Shown: positions 1 through 13,100 of the stretch, one piece after another
How positions within the stretch are numbered: position 1 is the stretch's first letter
How the letters are laid out: each line of letters starts with the position of its first letter
Assembly: GCF_033807575.1 (NCBI RefSeq)
Contig: NC_084719.1
Span: forward strand, 1,054,001-1,118,000
DNA: 64,000 bases
Direction: 5' to 3'
Source: Cydia pomonella
Lineage: Eukaryota > Arthropoda > Insecta > Lepidoptera > Tortricidae
Translations under genes and position numbers: made by a program
Notes under the pieces: generated by a model
The model's input: only the letters and a program-made list of their open reading frames with translations
Told to the model about the DNA's origin: nothing
Databases searched by the model: none

Positions 1-344
1 TGGACATCACAGACAACACAGGACATGTACAGTTTATTAGAAAAAGAGCGGGAAAGGTAACAGTTTTGACAATTAGAAAGCATACCAACATAAGGAGAGA
101 TAAGAAATGGACAATAGACATAAGATGATTTTACTAGAAAATGTAGAGCCGTTAAAGTTTTATATTATTTTCTTGTATGTGTTTAAGGAGAATTCCAGTG
201 ATGGGAGGGAACAATGCTTTAACATGTCACAGCGATACGATACCGATCTGTTAGTGTCAAAAAAGACATTTTTGGTAGAAAATGTTTAACTTACAAACTA
301 AAAAAAAATTGTATACATAGGTATTAAGCAAAAGTTACGAAGCC

Positions 345-428
345 CTACAATGGCCGAGGCCGGAATCGAACCTGTGGCGTCAGCTTACGTGGCTAACGTC
401 CTCTAGGCCAGCCCTAGTGGCCTTTTGG
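345..428 (-). repeat. tRNA-like SINE head fragment
   Basis: Read on the minus strand, it contains a tRNA-type B box (GGTTCGATTCC-like) and a leading GGCCTAGAGGACG segment. It resembles the Pol III promoter part of a tRNA-derived SINE. The rest of positions 1-1026 shows nothing else I recognise. Confidence 0.45.
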
Positions 429-1026
429 TAGGCATTTTGTTGGGCCTCTGTTTACTTACAGACCATATTTAATAAAAATAATTTGATTTATTCTCTATTT
501 GTAAATTTACAGCAGTTATTCTACGAAAAGATAACTAAATTTTCTTATTTAAAGAGTTTTAAGATAAAAAAAAAACTTAGAACTGTAGTTTTCTTTTCCT
601 CATATTAGTCTGCCGTGTAAAATCCAATGACTTAATCAAATTAAGATAACCAGTCACCAGCGATTGCATAAACATCTTTGTTTATTTGTGTGAATATAAA
701 CATTAAGTCCAATTAAGCGATAATTACATAAATACAAATGATATCAGAAAACTTTAAACTGCGATATCGAACGTAAATACCAAAGTTATTAGCTGATGAG
801 TAAAACTACATCAAATACCCCTTCAGAATATTTAGTGGTAAAGTTAAATTAAAGCCACTTCAAATTGACGTTCGTAGATAGATATACTGTTTTAGAAGCC
901 TAGTAGGTTCAAAGTTAACATATAGATTTAAGATTGCACCGTGCCATATTTACCTAAAGTTCATTTAAGAACTAAGATGAAGGCCCCCGTTGACAGCTTG
1001 TTATGATATATAAAATAATTTGGCAG

Positions 1027-1186
1027 GTGGACCTAAAGCATATGGACCAGCCAGCGGGTAGCAGCTTGGTGCACGTGGGCATCGACTTGAGCGAGTTCTA
1101 CCTCTCGGTGGAATGGGACATTCTAGAAGTGCCCGCTACGAGGAACGAGGAGTACTACCCGTGCTGTCCCAATGAGCCATTCTCTG
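1027..1186 (+). CDS. nAChR alpha exon: loop C and end of ligand-binding domain
   Basis: Begins after the acceptor ttggcag with VDLKHMDQ and ends at donor gtatgt. It encodes 53 codons plus one base. Residues read VGIDLSEFYLSVEWDILEVP and then EEYYPCCPNEPFS. The adjacent Cys-Cys pair preceded by tyrosine is the loop C signature of agonist-binding alpha subunits. The in-frame ATG at 1003 lies in intron sequence and is not a start. The last base, G, is completed by AC in the next exon to give Asp. Confidence 0.92.
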
Positions 1187-4100
1187 GTATGTTTAACAGA
1201 TGGAAATATTATGAACCGTGCGTCTCCCTAAGGTGAGAAAGGATTGGAACAATTTGCACGCTTCTGGTAAGCTTCGGTGACTCAGGTGGTTAAGAGCGAT
1301 AGGACCGGTGTTTCAAAAGGTGTTTGCTCGAAGCGGTGAATTTTTCAATTTTTCCTTTAGTAAAAAAATGGACCAGTCCGTTACACTTGAAGTTTGGTCT
1401 GATCGAGTTCAACCTGTATTCCACAAGAGGACTTGGTGGAAGTAGGCAGCCATGCATGAAAGTTTTACCTCTCCATAGAGTGGACTATCCTTAGCGCCGG
1501 TTGCTTTTCACTCGTGCCATTGTCATAGAGTAAATGGTTTGGACAGACAATTTAGATGAATTTATAAATAAACACATATTTAGAGACAATCTAACACATA
1601 AATACCTAGCCCCAATCATAAGTAAAGCTTGTACTATGAGCACTAGGTAACCATACACATACTAGATAACATTCGTACACTTAGGACCAACTATTCGTTA
1701 TGAGCACACAAATAAAACGCCCTTATCGAGATTCGAACCCGAGACCATCTGCTTTGTAGGCAGCACTAATACCAACGATATTTTTTTTATCATGTCATAT
1801 TTTACTGGTCCCCTCAAAAGTCCGTCTAAGCCACTGTCCAAATTAAAACAAGAAATATTACTTTACTAATCCGCGAGAAAATAACGTGCTACTTAGTGAA
1901 TAAGTGCTAACCCGTTATACTTACTTGCGTATTTTTACATGCAATTAATGTTCCCACCCTCCCACCGCAAATAAATATAACAACCCACCACCAAAAGTAA
2001 AAAACTCGACACGTGTTTCGCCTCTCTACGAGGCATCCTCAGGAGATGCTGGAGATGTTGACGGTCTGACGCCCGACAACTGAAACATATTATGTTATAT
2101 TTATTTGCGTATTTATTTTTGCGGTGGGAGGGTGCGGAACATAAATTGCATGTAAAAATACGCAAGTAAGTATAACGGGTTAGCATTGATTGACTAGCAC
2201 GTTATTTTCTCGCGGTAATCCGCAAAGTAATATTTCTTGTTTTAATTAGCATGGATTTCCGCAAAGTAACGCCTGATTCTATTAATTAAGCCACCGTCCT
2301 ATTTATTTCTGAATATTAACCAAGACATTGTTCCAGACATAACATTCAAACTGACCATGAGGCGAAAGACTCTGTTCTACACCGTCAACCTGATCATTCC
2401 CTGCGTCGGCCTCACCTTCCTCACTGTGCTCGTGTTCTATTTACCTTCTGACTCTGGGGAGAAGGTAAGAGACTGATTAGTAAATATACATCTTAGAATT
2501 GCCTCATCACATGGTGGTCATTAGCCAGAGACTAACGAGGTAAAGTTAACGTGGAGAAGACCGTCTATAGGCAAGACCGACTATAGGCAAGACCGTCTAT
2601 GACCTCTTTCATCGCTTTTAACTCTTGCTTTTGTACATACTACAGATACTCCACTTATACAAGGAGGTCGGCAAAGCAGAGAAAATGCAAAGCGCTTCCT
2701 TTCTCAATATGTCTGAGTGAAGAAGGTGTAGTCACGTACTTCAATTGTTGAGCTATTTAGGGTTTACTTTATATTGGACATTTCATAACATTAGTATTAA
2801 CGACCAAATCAGCTTGAACCCTAAATGGATCAGCAATTAAAGTCTGTAACTTTACTAAGTATATTAATAGGAGTTTTTTGCCCTACGCCGTTCTTCGCAA
2901 CGAAACATTTTATATGCCGGTCTACCACATTAATTTTATAAATAGTCTAAATTCTAATTTTATTTACTGAAATCATAATAAATATTGACGATGTTTTTGA
3001 TAAAAGTAATTAGTTAATGATTGCATGATTTGAATTAAAATCTAGAAAATGATAATAATGCACTATAAGAAGAAGTATTAAAGTAACACATTTAGTTCCA
3101 GTATTAAAAAAAAGTACTACTTTGAGATACTTAGAACCTACTAGGGTGTTTGCTATAGTTTATTGGCCACTCCAATAGTAATTGGCCACTCTTAACAATA
3201 AGATTTATATTGCCTTGTTCTTGCTGATTTGTTGAGAGTGGCCACTGAGAGTGGCCGATCTTTTAATCACCCCTACGAGTCTAATTATTTCAGAGTAATC
3301 CTAATTAAGAATGAAAAGTCAGATCCATTCATCATGAATTATACCATTTCATAAAACTTTACTACTTTCTTTGAGAGTAGCTTTTATTACAGTTTCAAAT
3401 TGTTCGAGAACTTGGATATTATTAAGTCTTAATAGATTGTTCTTTTAGATATTTAGTAAAACAAAACAGGACCATTAGCTCCTAACTTAGAAACGGGTTA
3501 TTCTCCTCTTCCTACCCTACCATCAGCAGACTCAGATTAGATATTTTGGATTCATATAATTATTATCTTACATACTAGAATTGAGATTCGATCTTTCGTT
3601 AAAGATAAGATAATTCTAAATGTTTAATCTTTAAGATAATTCTAAATGTTTGAGGAATTTAAAATGACTACCTAATTTTGACCATTTTATTGACAGTAAA
3701 TACTTAAGATCCTAAGAATAACACTGTGATTGACAATAGTCTGATTTATATATAATTACTTACTACTAGGTATGAGAATAGAAAATAGTTTAATTTTGTT
3801 TTCTTTAAAAATGTTTAAGATAATTCTAAATGTTAAGGAATCTAAGATGACTGCCTTATTTTTACCCTTTAATTGACAGTAAATACTTACTTTAGTACCT
3901 ATACCTAACAATAACATAACACTATGATTAATTATAGTCTGATTTATATATAATTACCTACTACTAGGTATGAGAACAGAAAATAGAAGAAAAAATTTCG
4001 AATTAAACTTACTTGAATACAGAATTTTAGTTTACTTTTGAAGCATAACCCTTGTTTTATATGACAAAAACTAGCAAGAACCGAAAATACCGAAAAAACC

Positions 4101-7100
4101 GGGAAATCCCGGTTCCGTAATACAAAAGTACCGAAATTCCCGGTTCTCAAAAAGAATACCGGTTCCGAAAACACTAATGCTTACACATATCTCTCTGCCG
4201 ACTTATCTATGCGGTCGAATATATAGCTATTTCGGTGCGAAGATGGGGATGATCCTTACAAACCTGATTCTATTACTAAGGCCGATCTTTATTTTGTCAA
4301 TTTTGTCGTGTGTTCTCGTTTTTTTCCCTTCAGATTTCGATAGAATTTGGTGTATAGTCAGAGTTCCCTAGTTTGGTCATGATTCGTACAATTTTAATGG
4401 ATTTTGTTTATAATTTTCGTAACAGAAAATTATTATTTTTTTGTCTAAAACTGGGATTTTGTATTTATACCACCCAGAATGAGGAACTCTTTTAATAGCC
4501 AAATTTTATCTAAATATAACGACGAAAAAATCGACTACATTATAAAAATCACTCCCTAACGTGTTGCTCTCTCGTTCATTATCTTACTTCGCTCGCAGCT
4601 CATTACCCTGAAAAGGAATTTCAAAAAGCACTTGTCCCCAGATCTCGCTTTGCATCTCTATCCTGGTGTCTCTCACCGTGTTTTTCCTCGGTCTGGCCGA
4701 GATCATCCCGCCAACGTCACTGGCGATTCCTCTGCTCGGGAAATATCTACTTTTCACCATGATACTCGTCTCGCTCAGCGTTTGGGTCACAGTGTGCATA
4801 CTAAACGTGCATTTCAGGTAATGACTAATAATAGAAAGCGGAGGTGCGATGGAAAGTAAGACATGGATTTTATAACGCGTCAAATGGCTGGCGAGCTTTT
4901 ATGATACGTTAATATCTGAATAGCGCGTACAAAAGTGACTTATACAAAATTGGATGACATTCAATCGCTGTGTTTATGTGACGTCTCAACGTACTCAAAC
5001 GGTCAGTATGTACGTGTTATTGGCTTTTGGCTTAGTAAGTGACTTTCTTAGGTAGTGATTTTCGAAATAACTCACCTTCTTGGGTAGGTATTTTGAAAGT
5101 CACTCATATTCTTACACTGTTACACTGATACCTTCGTTCAGTCCTTTAAAAAAACGAGATGTTTCTAGACCTTAGAATATCAAATTTAATGGGTAACAAA
5201 TACTTAAAATCATCATTAAACAAACTAGTGCAAAGTTGAATTTGTACGGATAGAAGAAACCTAGCAGTAGAAGTAAATAATGTTATTTATTAAGAATTTT
5301 AAGTACGTCGCCAAACTTGAATATCAGTCGATATCATAAACGCTTATGCCAAGAGCTGCGCCAATTTTAGATTAGTCAATATGAACTTATTACACTGATA
5401 ACACTTACTTTCCAACGGCTGACTCCGCTTATTTCTAGATATCATTAAGTATCTTCTGGTGTCGCTGACGGTGTTCTTCCTGCTTCTGGCGAAGATCATC
5501 CCGCACACGTCGCTGGCGATCCCACTGCTGGGCAAATACTTGCTGCACACCATGATCCTGGTATAATTCAGTGTGTGGATGACCGTGTGTGTGCTCAATA
5601 TGCACTTCAGGTAAAGGAGAGGTCATTCCTTAGGCTTTAAGGAACAGACGCTGTAACAGGAGCTAAAAATTAAACTGTAGGCTCGACTTCAAAGAGACCA
5701 AAATTTATTCAGCGACTTTTAAAATTAACTTGTAGGTATTTTGATTTTTACTTTATTTCAAAAATCTATTATTTTCAAGACGTACTGTTTTGCGAATCTT
5801 GTTATGATTAAAGTGTGACAAGCAACGTCAAATAAATAGGTACAATGATGATTGCGTACATGAGATAAAATAATTAATTTGTATAAAAAATGGGAAGCTT
5901 CATAATATTAAAAAGTTGTGAAACAAAAGTTTTATTTATTTAGTGTCAATTTTCAGCGCCGGCGACTTCTTAGGTTACTAATTGTTCCAGTTTGGGTTCT
6001 ACGTCAAGATTAGTGTCATTTTCAACTAAATGAAAGATGTAGACGTAGATTTCATCTAATGGCTCTTCTACACGATGGACCATCATAGTGGCCCACTAAG
6101 CTGGGCCAGCGTGTAGAGAGGGTAGTGGTGTCGGATGGCTTATGGCGCGCGGGATGGCGATGGGATGGCCGCGGTGTCGGTTTTTCGTCGGCACATCAAA
6201 GGCAGTGGACCAGCGATGGCTGTCCGCATCTACACGTGGCCCATCCCACAGTGCGTGCTCGAACGTGGTCGAGAGTGGACGTTCGTGCTGTGTATTATTT
6301 TGATTAAAAATGACGAGTATATTGCCGCATCACGAAAGAATAAAGGTTTTAGAGTTATATCGGGGAGAAAGCGTAACATGGAACCCCAAACATAAAGACC
6401 AAAACTATAGAAATAAGGTAGCAGGATATTTAAAAAAAAAGTTTTTATAACAAATAGTGCACGAATTAATTAGAGGATTAGGAAAATTACTTATACATTA
6501 CGCAGACATCTATATATACAGTACATTCACAATTTAAATAAATAAATATACCAATAATAAAAGAAATAAATATTAGATACCTACATATCTAAATATATGT
6601 ACATACATAAATTATATATATGCACAATATATACCTACACAGCGGCACATTAAGAAAGAGACAAGTAATGATTTTTAGTAGGGTTTCAAAGCTTTGAAGT
6701 GTTTATTGCACAAATTTAAATTGACTTAGTTGACAACCTGTCTGGCCTAGTGGGAACCCTACCTATGAAGCCGTATGGTCCCGGGTTCAAATCCTGGTAA
6801 GGGCATTTATTCGTGTGATGAGCATGGATATTTGTTCCGGAGTCATGGATGTCTTCTATGTATTTAAGTATTTATACATATGTATATAATATGTATATCG
6901 TTGTATAAGTACCCACAACACAAGCCTTATTGAGCTTTCCGTGGGACTTAGTCAATTTGTGTAATACTGTCCTATAATAAGTAGTTTATTTATTTATTTA
7001 TTGCGACGGATAAATAACATCCACCATAATCTTCTACGTCATTTCTTTTTAATTACTTTATTATTGTGCAGATTAAGAAAAGGTTGGTACGTGGCGTATA

Positions 7101-10100
7101 AATAAATTGCTGCAGCGGCTAATGCTTCCACGTCCATCTTGGAAAACGAATAGATCGCAACTGAATGTCGCCATCATGTAGTGGCGTGTCAGCCATCGCA
7201 TGGCCATCTCGCTGGGCCAGCGCTGAGCCATCGTGAAGAGGAGCCATAAATTGGTTCAGCGGTTATTGATTCCCCATACAAAATTCCACTTCCATTATCA
7301 CACCACCCTTAAGGGATGATTTTTGGGATAAAACCTATCCTGTGTTCTTCCCCGAGATTTTAGCATGAAGAGGAATTTAAAAAAAGTTTTTTATTTTTAT
7401 TTTATATGTTCTTACTTACGTGTCCATATGATACTATAAATTAATTCGCCATCCCAGATTTTTACGAAAACGGTACCAAACTTGACCTAGTAGATTAAAT
7501 GATATAGATAATTATCAAGATAAAGTTGATAGCCCTCGTCTAAAAATTTATATCAAAAAATTTGATGGCTCCACTTCTCAAATCCATCCTTGGGTCCTAT
7601 GGACCAATCCTGCCAAAGGAAAACTTTTGTTGACGCAACACCGAATTTTACGAGCTGCACCTTCGACTATAGGCTTATAATGCATTGCTGAGAATTTAAT
7701 GGAGAATATTTTGGCAGTTTGCTAAAAGTTCTATAGAAATGTAAAATCGGTCTCAAAATAGGGATGAAAGGTATAGGGAAGAAACTAATGACGAGTTTCT
7801 AGTCCAAAATGACACTGATGACAGCAGACAGATCATTTATTCATGACAGTTTAAGGACAAGTTACTTAAATCATACTGGGCTTCATATATATAAGTACGG
7901 AAGGTGGAGATAAGGAACGAAATCTCCATGTACCAAAAAGTGTCATCAAAAAACTTTAAATAGGTGGCGCTACAATACCTAGAGTACTTGAACAAAAAAA
8001 TCAAATCATAGACAGCGCAATTCACTCCGTCAATAACGCCTAGGTTCTTAGCTACTCTAGCGCTACTCTGGAGAGATTTGGAACTATTATTTATAGCTGA
8101 CAGCTGGACACCTTTGTAACAGTTCTACCATAAGAGATGCCACTCCTCTTAATTCCACACTCCATATATATAAGAATAAATAAAATTAAACACTATGGTA
8201 ATAAATTTGTAGACAGGAAACCCATGTCACATTAAAAATTCCGATACTCTCCTTGTTTATACAATTATGATACATGTGCCAATTTCCTAATATTCAAAGT
8301 ATTAAATAGTTATGCTTCAAGCAGTTAGTTATTAAACAATGAAAACTATAGAACGAAAAATTGCGCTAACTAATAGTTTTTATTGCGCGAACGTGGAACG
8401 AAAGGAAACGTCAAATTTAGTCGGCAGGATTACTGCAGTAGTATTGAAGCAGAACATTACTGCCGCATGCATTACTGTCGCAAATGTCACAATAAATGTT
8501 AATGCCCGGGCCGCTGCCGCTGCCGACGTGAACCTATTTCTGAAAATTATCTAAAAATACGAATTAAATTGCAAACGTTTCAAGTTAGTTATTAAACAAT
8601 GAAACCGTAGCACGACAAATTGCGCAAACTAATAGCTTTTATCGCGCGATCTACCATATATCACGCGTTCTATTATTAAAACGACACAGTCACAATGTGA
8701 ACGTGATTTATGATCGCGACTGTACTATAACGTGCTGGTATGGAAATTAGCTGGAATATCAGGCCTTACAAAATTTCGCTTAATTCGATATTTTAATGAC
8801 GTTTCGACGATAATTGACAGATACAGTGTCCGCGTCAAAGCTGCAGCACTATAGTATTTCTCAAATTGTCAAATTGCATTGCATTGAATTTTCCGACATT
8901 TGTCATTTTTAACCGACTTCAATTTCATAGAAACCAAAAAAAAAAAACTAAAACCAATGCAAAACTCTATTGAAAAAAATATATTTCTTACTCTCACGTC
9001 TATATGTACCAAAATGTTTAAAAAAATCCAAACAACAATCATTTAACTAAAACAAAACGTCCTTCAAAATTTTATCTTTTAGCCTTGATACACAAACCCA
9101 ATCATTTGTTAAATTAATGAACAATTTGCCACTGTACTAAAAATTTACATCGTATTTTTGGGAAAACGTAAGTTTGTTTGATACAATGACGCCAAACACG
9201 TTAATTCAACTAAACATCCCAATATAAAGCGATGTCATAAATTAGCCCGCCGAATTGCCAAAATATTATGCATTAAATTCTCCATAATAGTTGTCCGTGA
9301 AATATGTTCCTGGGACTAGTTGTCCGTGAAATATGTCCTTAAATTACGTGTAGTGAAAATTGATTTCTGTAGAAACTGTTATTTGATGTATGAATCCGGA
9401 CTATGGCGACACACATTGTATGTGTTTGTTTGATACAATGACGCCAAACACGTTCATTCAATGAAGCATCCCAATTTAGAGGGGCGCCATATTTCAAGCC
9501 ACACGATATCGACAAAAGGCAACAATGCCAGAGATTTACACTGCGTTGTATACGAGTATTGCCAGCTTTTTTACGTCGTTCACTATAATAACTTTTTGTC
9601 TGTATTCATTAAATTATATACCTTTCTAAACTTGGTTGAAATGTATGAAGTTCAGTGCTTACATAATAATATACTAATATCGTCTGGTTCATTTGAACTT
9701 AATATTTCATCTCACGTTAACATTACTCAGATCTAACTTCGTTTGTTCCAAACATACTAGTCCCTGTGCACTCTGTAATAAAAACGAGCAAGATTTTCTG
9801 TAATTCATGTCGAAATAAACTTAAAAAGTCGATCCAGCTTCCAATAATACTTCGTTACATATTCGTTTGTCACAGTTTTAACTTAATCTAAGGCACTTTT
9901 CTAGGAACCGTTTATTTTTATTGTATCTTACATATAATTATTTAATGTCACTAGTTAGAACAAATATGCTTTAGTGTATGTAATAATTATTGCAGTGTAT
10001 ATTAGACGAAGTGTAAAAAACCCTGTAACCAATATACCAAGAATAACGTTATGTAGGTCGATGATTAGGTAATATAGTAGTATGCCTTGTATTACGTTAT

Positions 10101-13100
10101 TCAAAATGACGATATATCAAACTATAATATCCGAAAAGTAATTATGAAAAAAAATATGTCAAAGATATTTCACGCCAACATGTAATCAACAGCTGTAATA
10201 GCAACAACTGACCAGAATCTGCGGATTTTCGGCAGTTCCAGCTTCTAATATCGCATAAAGCCGTGTCATGTCATAAACAATAGTATCATGCTTTCTGTTA
10301 TCACCTTTATGACAACGTACTAGAGTTTATAATCAATATACGAGTGGACGTTCCGGCACATAAATAGCCCTATTGTTGTCTGGTTGGAGCGACACCGATT
10401 ATGCTAGCAGAAATGCTTTGCGCGCGTGAAATTTTGATCACGTTCAAATGCAAATAGTCTAAAGGTATTGTTCGAATGCAGACTACACCGGCATTACTGC
10501 TGCGGTATTCCACTGTGTCATTAATGCCGACAACATAACACTAGACCCTACTCATAGTGTTGTGTTCCTGCCGGTTGCCAGAGCTCAACGAGGGGGGGTG
10601 TACATGTAACTCCTCTGGAGTTGCAGGCGTACATAGGCTACTGCTTACCATCAGGCGGGCCGTGTGCTTATTTGCCACCGACGTAGTCAAATTCGGACAT
10701 TGGCATCGATCTTGATATCTGCGGCAGCAATACAGTCGGCAGTACTCGTAATATCGCGCTGCAATACTGCTGCTGTAATGCTGTCGATTGCATTACTATC
10801 GCAAATGTCAAATTAATTAGAAAATTCCCATTTAATGACCTTTTTGACTTTAACATTCACAATGGTATTTTGGCTTAAAAATATTCATGGTTAATAAAAA
10901 ATATTAATGTTTTATCACCCTAGGTCCCCATCAACCCACACCATGTCGCCCTGGATGAAGAAGCTGTTCCTTCAGCTGATGCCGAAGCTCCTCATGATGC
11001 GGCGGACCAAGTACTCCCTCCCTGAATATGACGACACCTTCGTCTCCAACGGATACACGAACGAGCTGGAGATGAGGTAACTGCAGGTTCCAAACCTCAT
11101 GAATTCGTGGGGCTGAAGTTGATGCCAAAACTCTTAACGACTAGACAGGATGATGTCAACACTATAGTTAAAAGTTGATTTGAAATTTTAGTGTCATTTA
11201 TTGTCATATAGAACTAAGCAAAGCTGCAAAGGCAGCAACATTCACTGTAAAATATTAATGTGATAGACAAACGGATAGCGTCGCATTATAAGAGTTTCTT
11301 TTTTTTTTATATTATAGGACATTATTACACAAATTGACTAAGTCCCACAGTAAGCTCCATAAGGCTTGTATTGAGGGTACTTAGACCACGATATATATAA
11401 TATATAAATATGTATAAAATACTTAAATACATAGAAAACACCCATGACTCAGGAACAAATATCCATGCTCATCACACGAATAAATGCCCGTACCAGGATT
11501 TGAACCCGGGACCATCAGCTTCGTAGGCAGGGTCACTACCCACTAGGCCAAACCGGTCGTCAAAGTTTGTCGACGAAATTCTAAAAAAGTGGATGTTGCT
11601 GACTTTGCTTCTATATGACTCTTTTAATGTAGTTTTACCATAAAAAGTAAAAAAATTGTTTGCAAGTTATCGAAAGATTGTTATTTAATAATAATATAAC
11701 ACAAAAATAATTGAAGTTAAATGCCCTTTAGGCCACGATTATGGTAAAAAAATGTAAATACGGACACCGCCACTAAAGAGCTTGGTCACTTTTGTTTAGC
11801 GTATGCCATCTCTATTTCATAAATTTTTCTTTTAAAGATAAATTGATAAGAGCGAGAGCAATAATACTGAGAACCTTTCAATGCTTTTTCGGCATTTGCA
11901 TGAAGCATCACTGTCTGGAATACCTGTTTTTTTGATAATTATATTTTTTTCTAGCCTAGATCAAACGTTTATCTATCTTATATTTAACTTTGATTTTTTC
12001 CTACTAAATATATTATTTACAATAACAATATATATAATAGAACCTAAAGGTTGTCTGGAAGAGATCGCGTTTTAGCGATAATACCGCCTGTTGTTACCTG
12101 GTTCTATTTTCCTTTAATATTTATTTGTAGTTTTACATGTATGTAAAATGTATAATTGTTGGTCTTAAAATCAAATTAAATTGTCCAAGTTAAAAAAAAA
12201 CCATTTCTATAAAGGTTCCTAGTTATATTAAAAAAAAGTATGTTTGTTCGTGTTCCCAGTCGCGACAGCTTGACTGACGCCTTTAGTGACAGCAAAAATG
12301 GAGACAATGGTGACTACAGGAAGTCTCCCAACCCTGAAGATGACATGATGGCCGCCGGAGGACATCAGAGACCTTCAGGTAAGTGGTTAAACCAAAGCTA
12401 TCTTTCTCTTCCTTTTCCTTATTTTGAGTTTTCCCTTGTCCGTTGCATCCGAGAAATTAGACCAAGTCAAAATAGCAATTTTCTTGTTCTTCATATTTCC
12501 TGACGGCTTCGTAATCGTGAACGTGAAGCCACGATTATGTACCGCTTAGTAAGGTGCGCTTTGTGCGTTGCGTATGACTTTCCAACTTTGACAGTTGTTT
12601 CTCAATTTTGTATTACTTTAATGCGATGGATCTTATTGGGACCGTGCGAAGTGCGTGGTGGGGGTAAGTAAAGCGATCCCAGCGCATAAGGTGATAAAAA
12701 TTTGAACTAACTGCGGATAGGGTCTTTAACATTTCGTACAATTATATGGCTCGAAATGAAACTTTGATTTACGATTACTCCTGAAATATTCATTTAAATT
12801 GTATGGTGTAAGGGACCATTGTAATCTGTATGAAATGCTTAATATAACTAACGTCTTTATTTTGATAATTGTTAATAATGTATCCATGTAAATAGCTTTG
12901 CAAATCCCACATATTACGTGATCTTTTTCTAGAAGTTAAGAATGGATATAGTAAGTTATCCTTAAAAGATAGACATTTTACATCGCGGACTTTATTGTAG
13001 ACCTATAAATGAGAAACAACCCCACCATACATTGTGTTGTTATAGCTCAAACGGATTAGGCAGCGTTTTCGATTAAAGCTCCTAGCCAGCGTGATTTTTT

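Noticed and set aside
4632..4859. ATG-initiated frame over the TM2-TM3 exon
   Set aside because: It is a different reading frame from the receptor; the receptor frame is fixed by the exon junctions.
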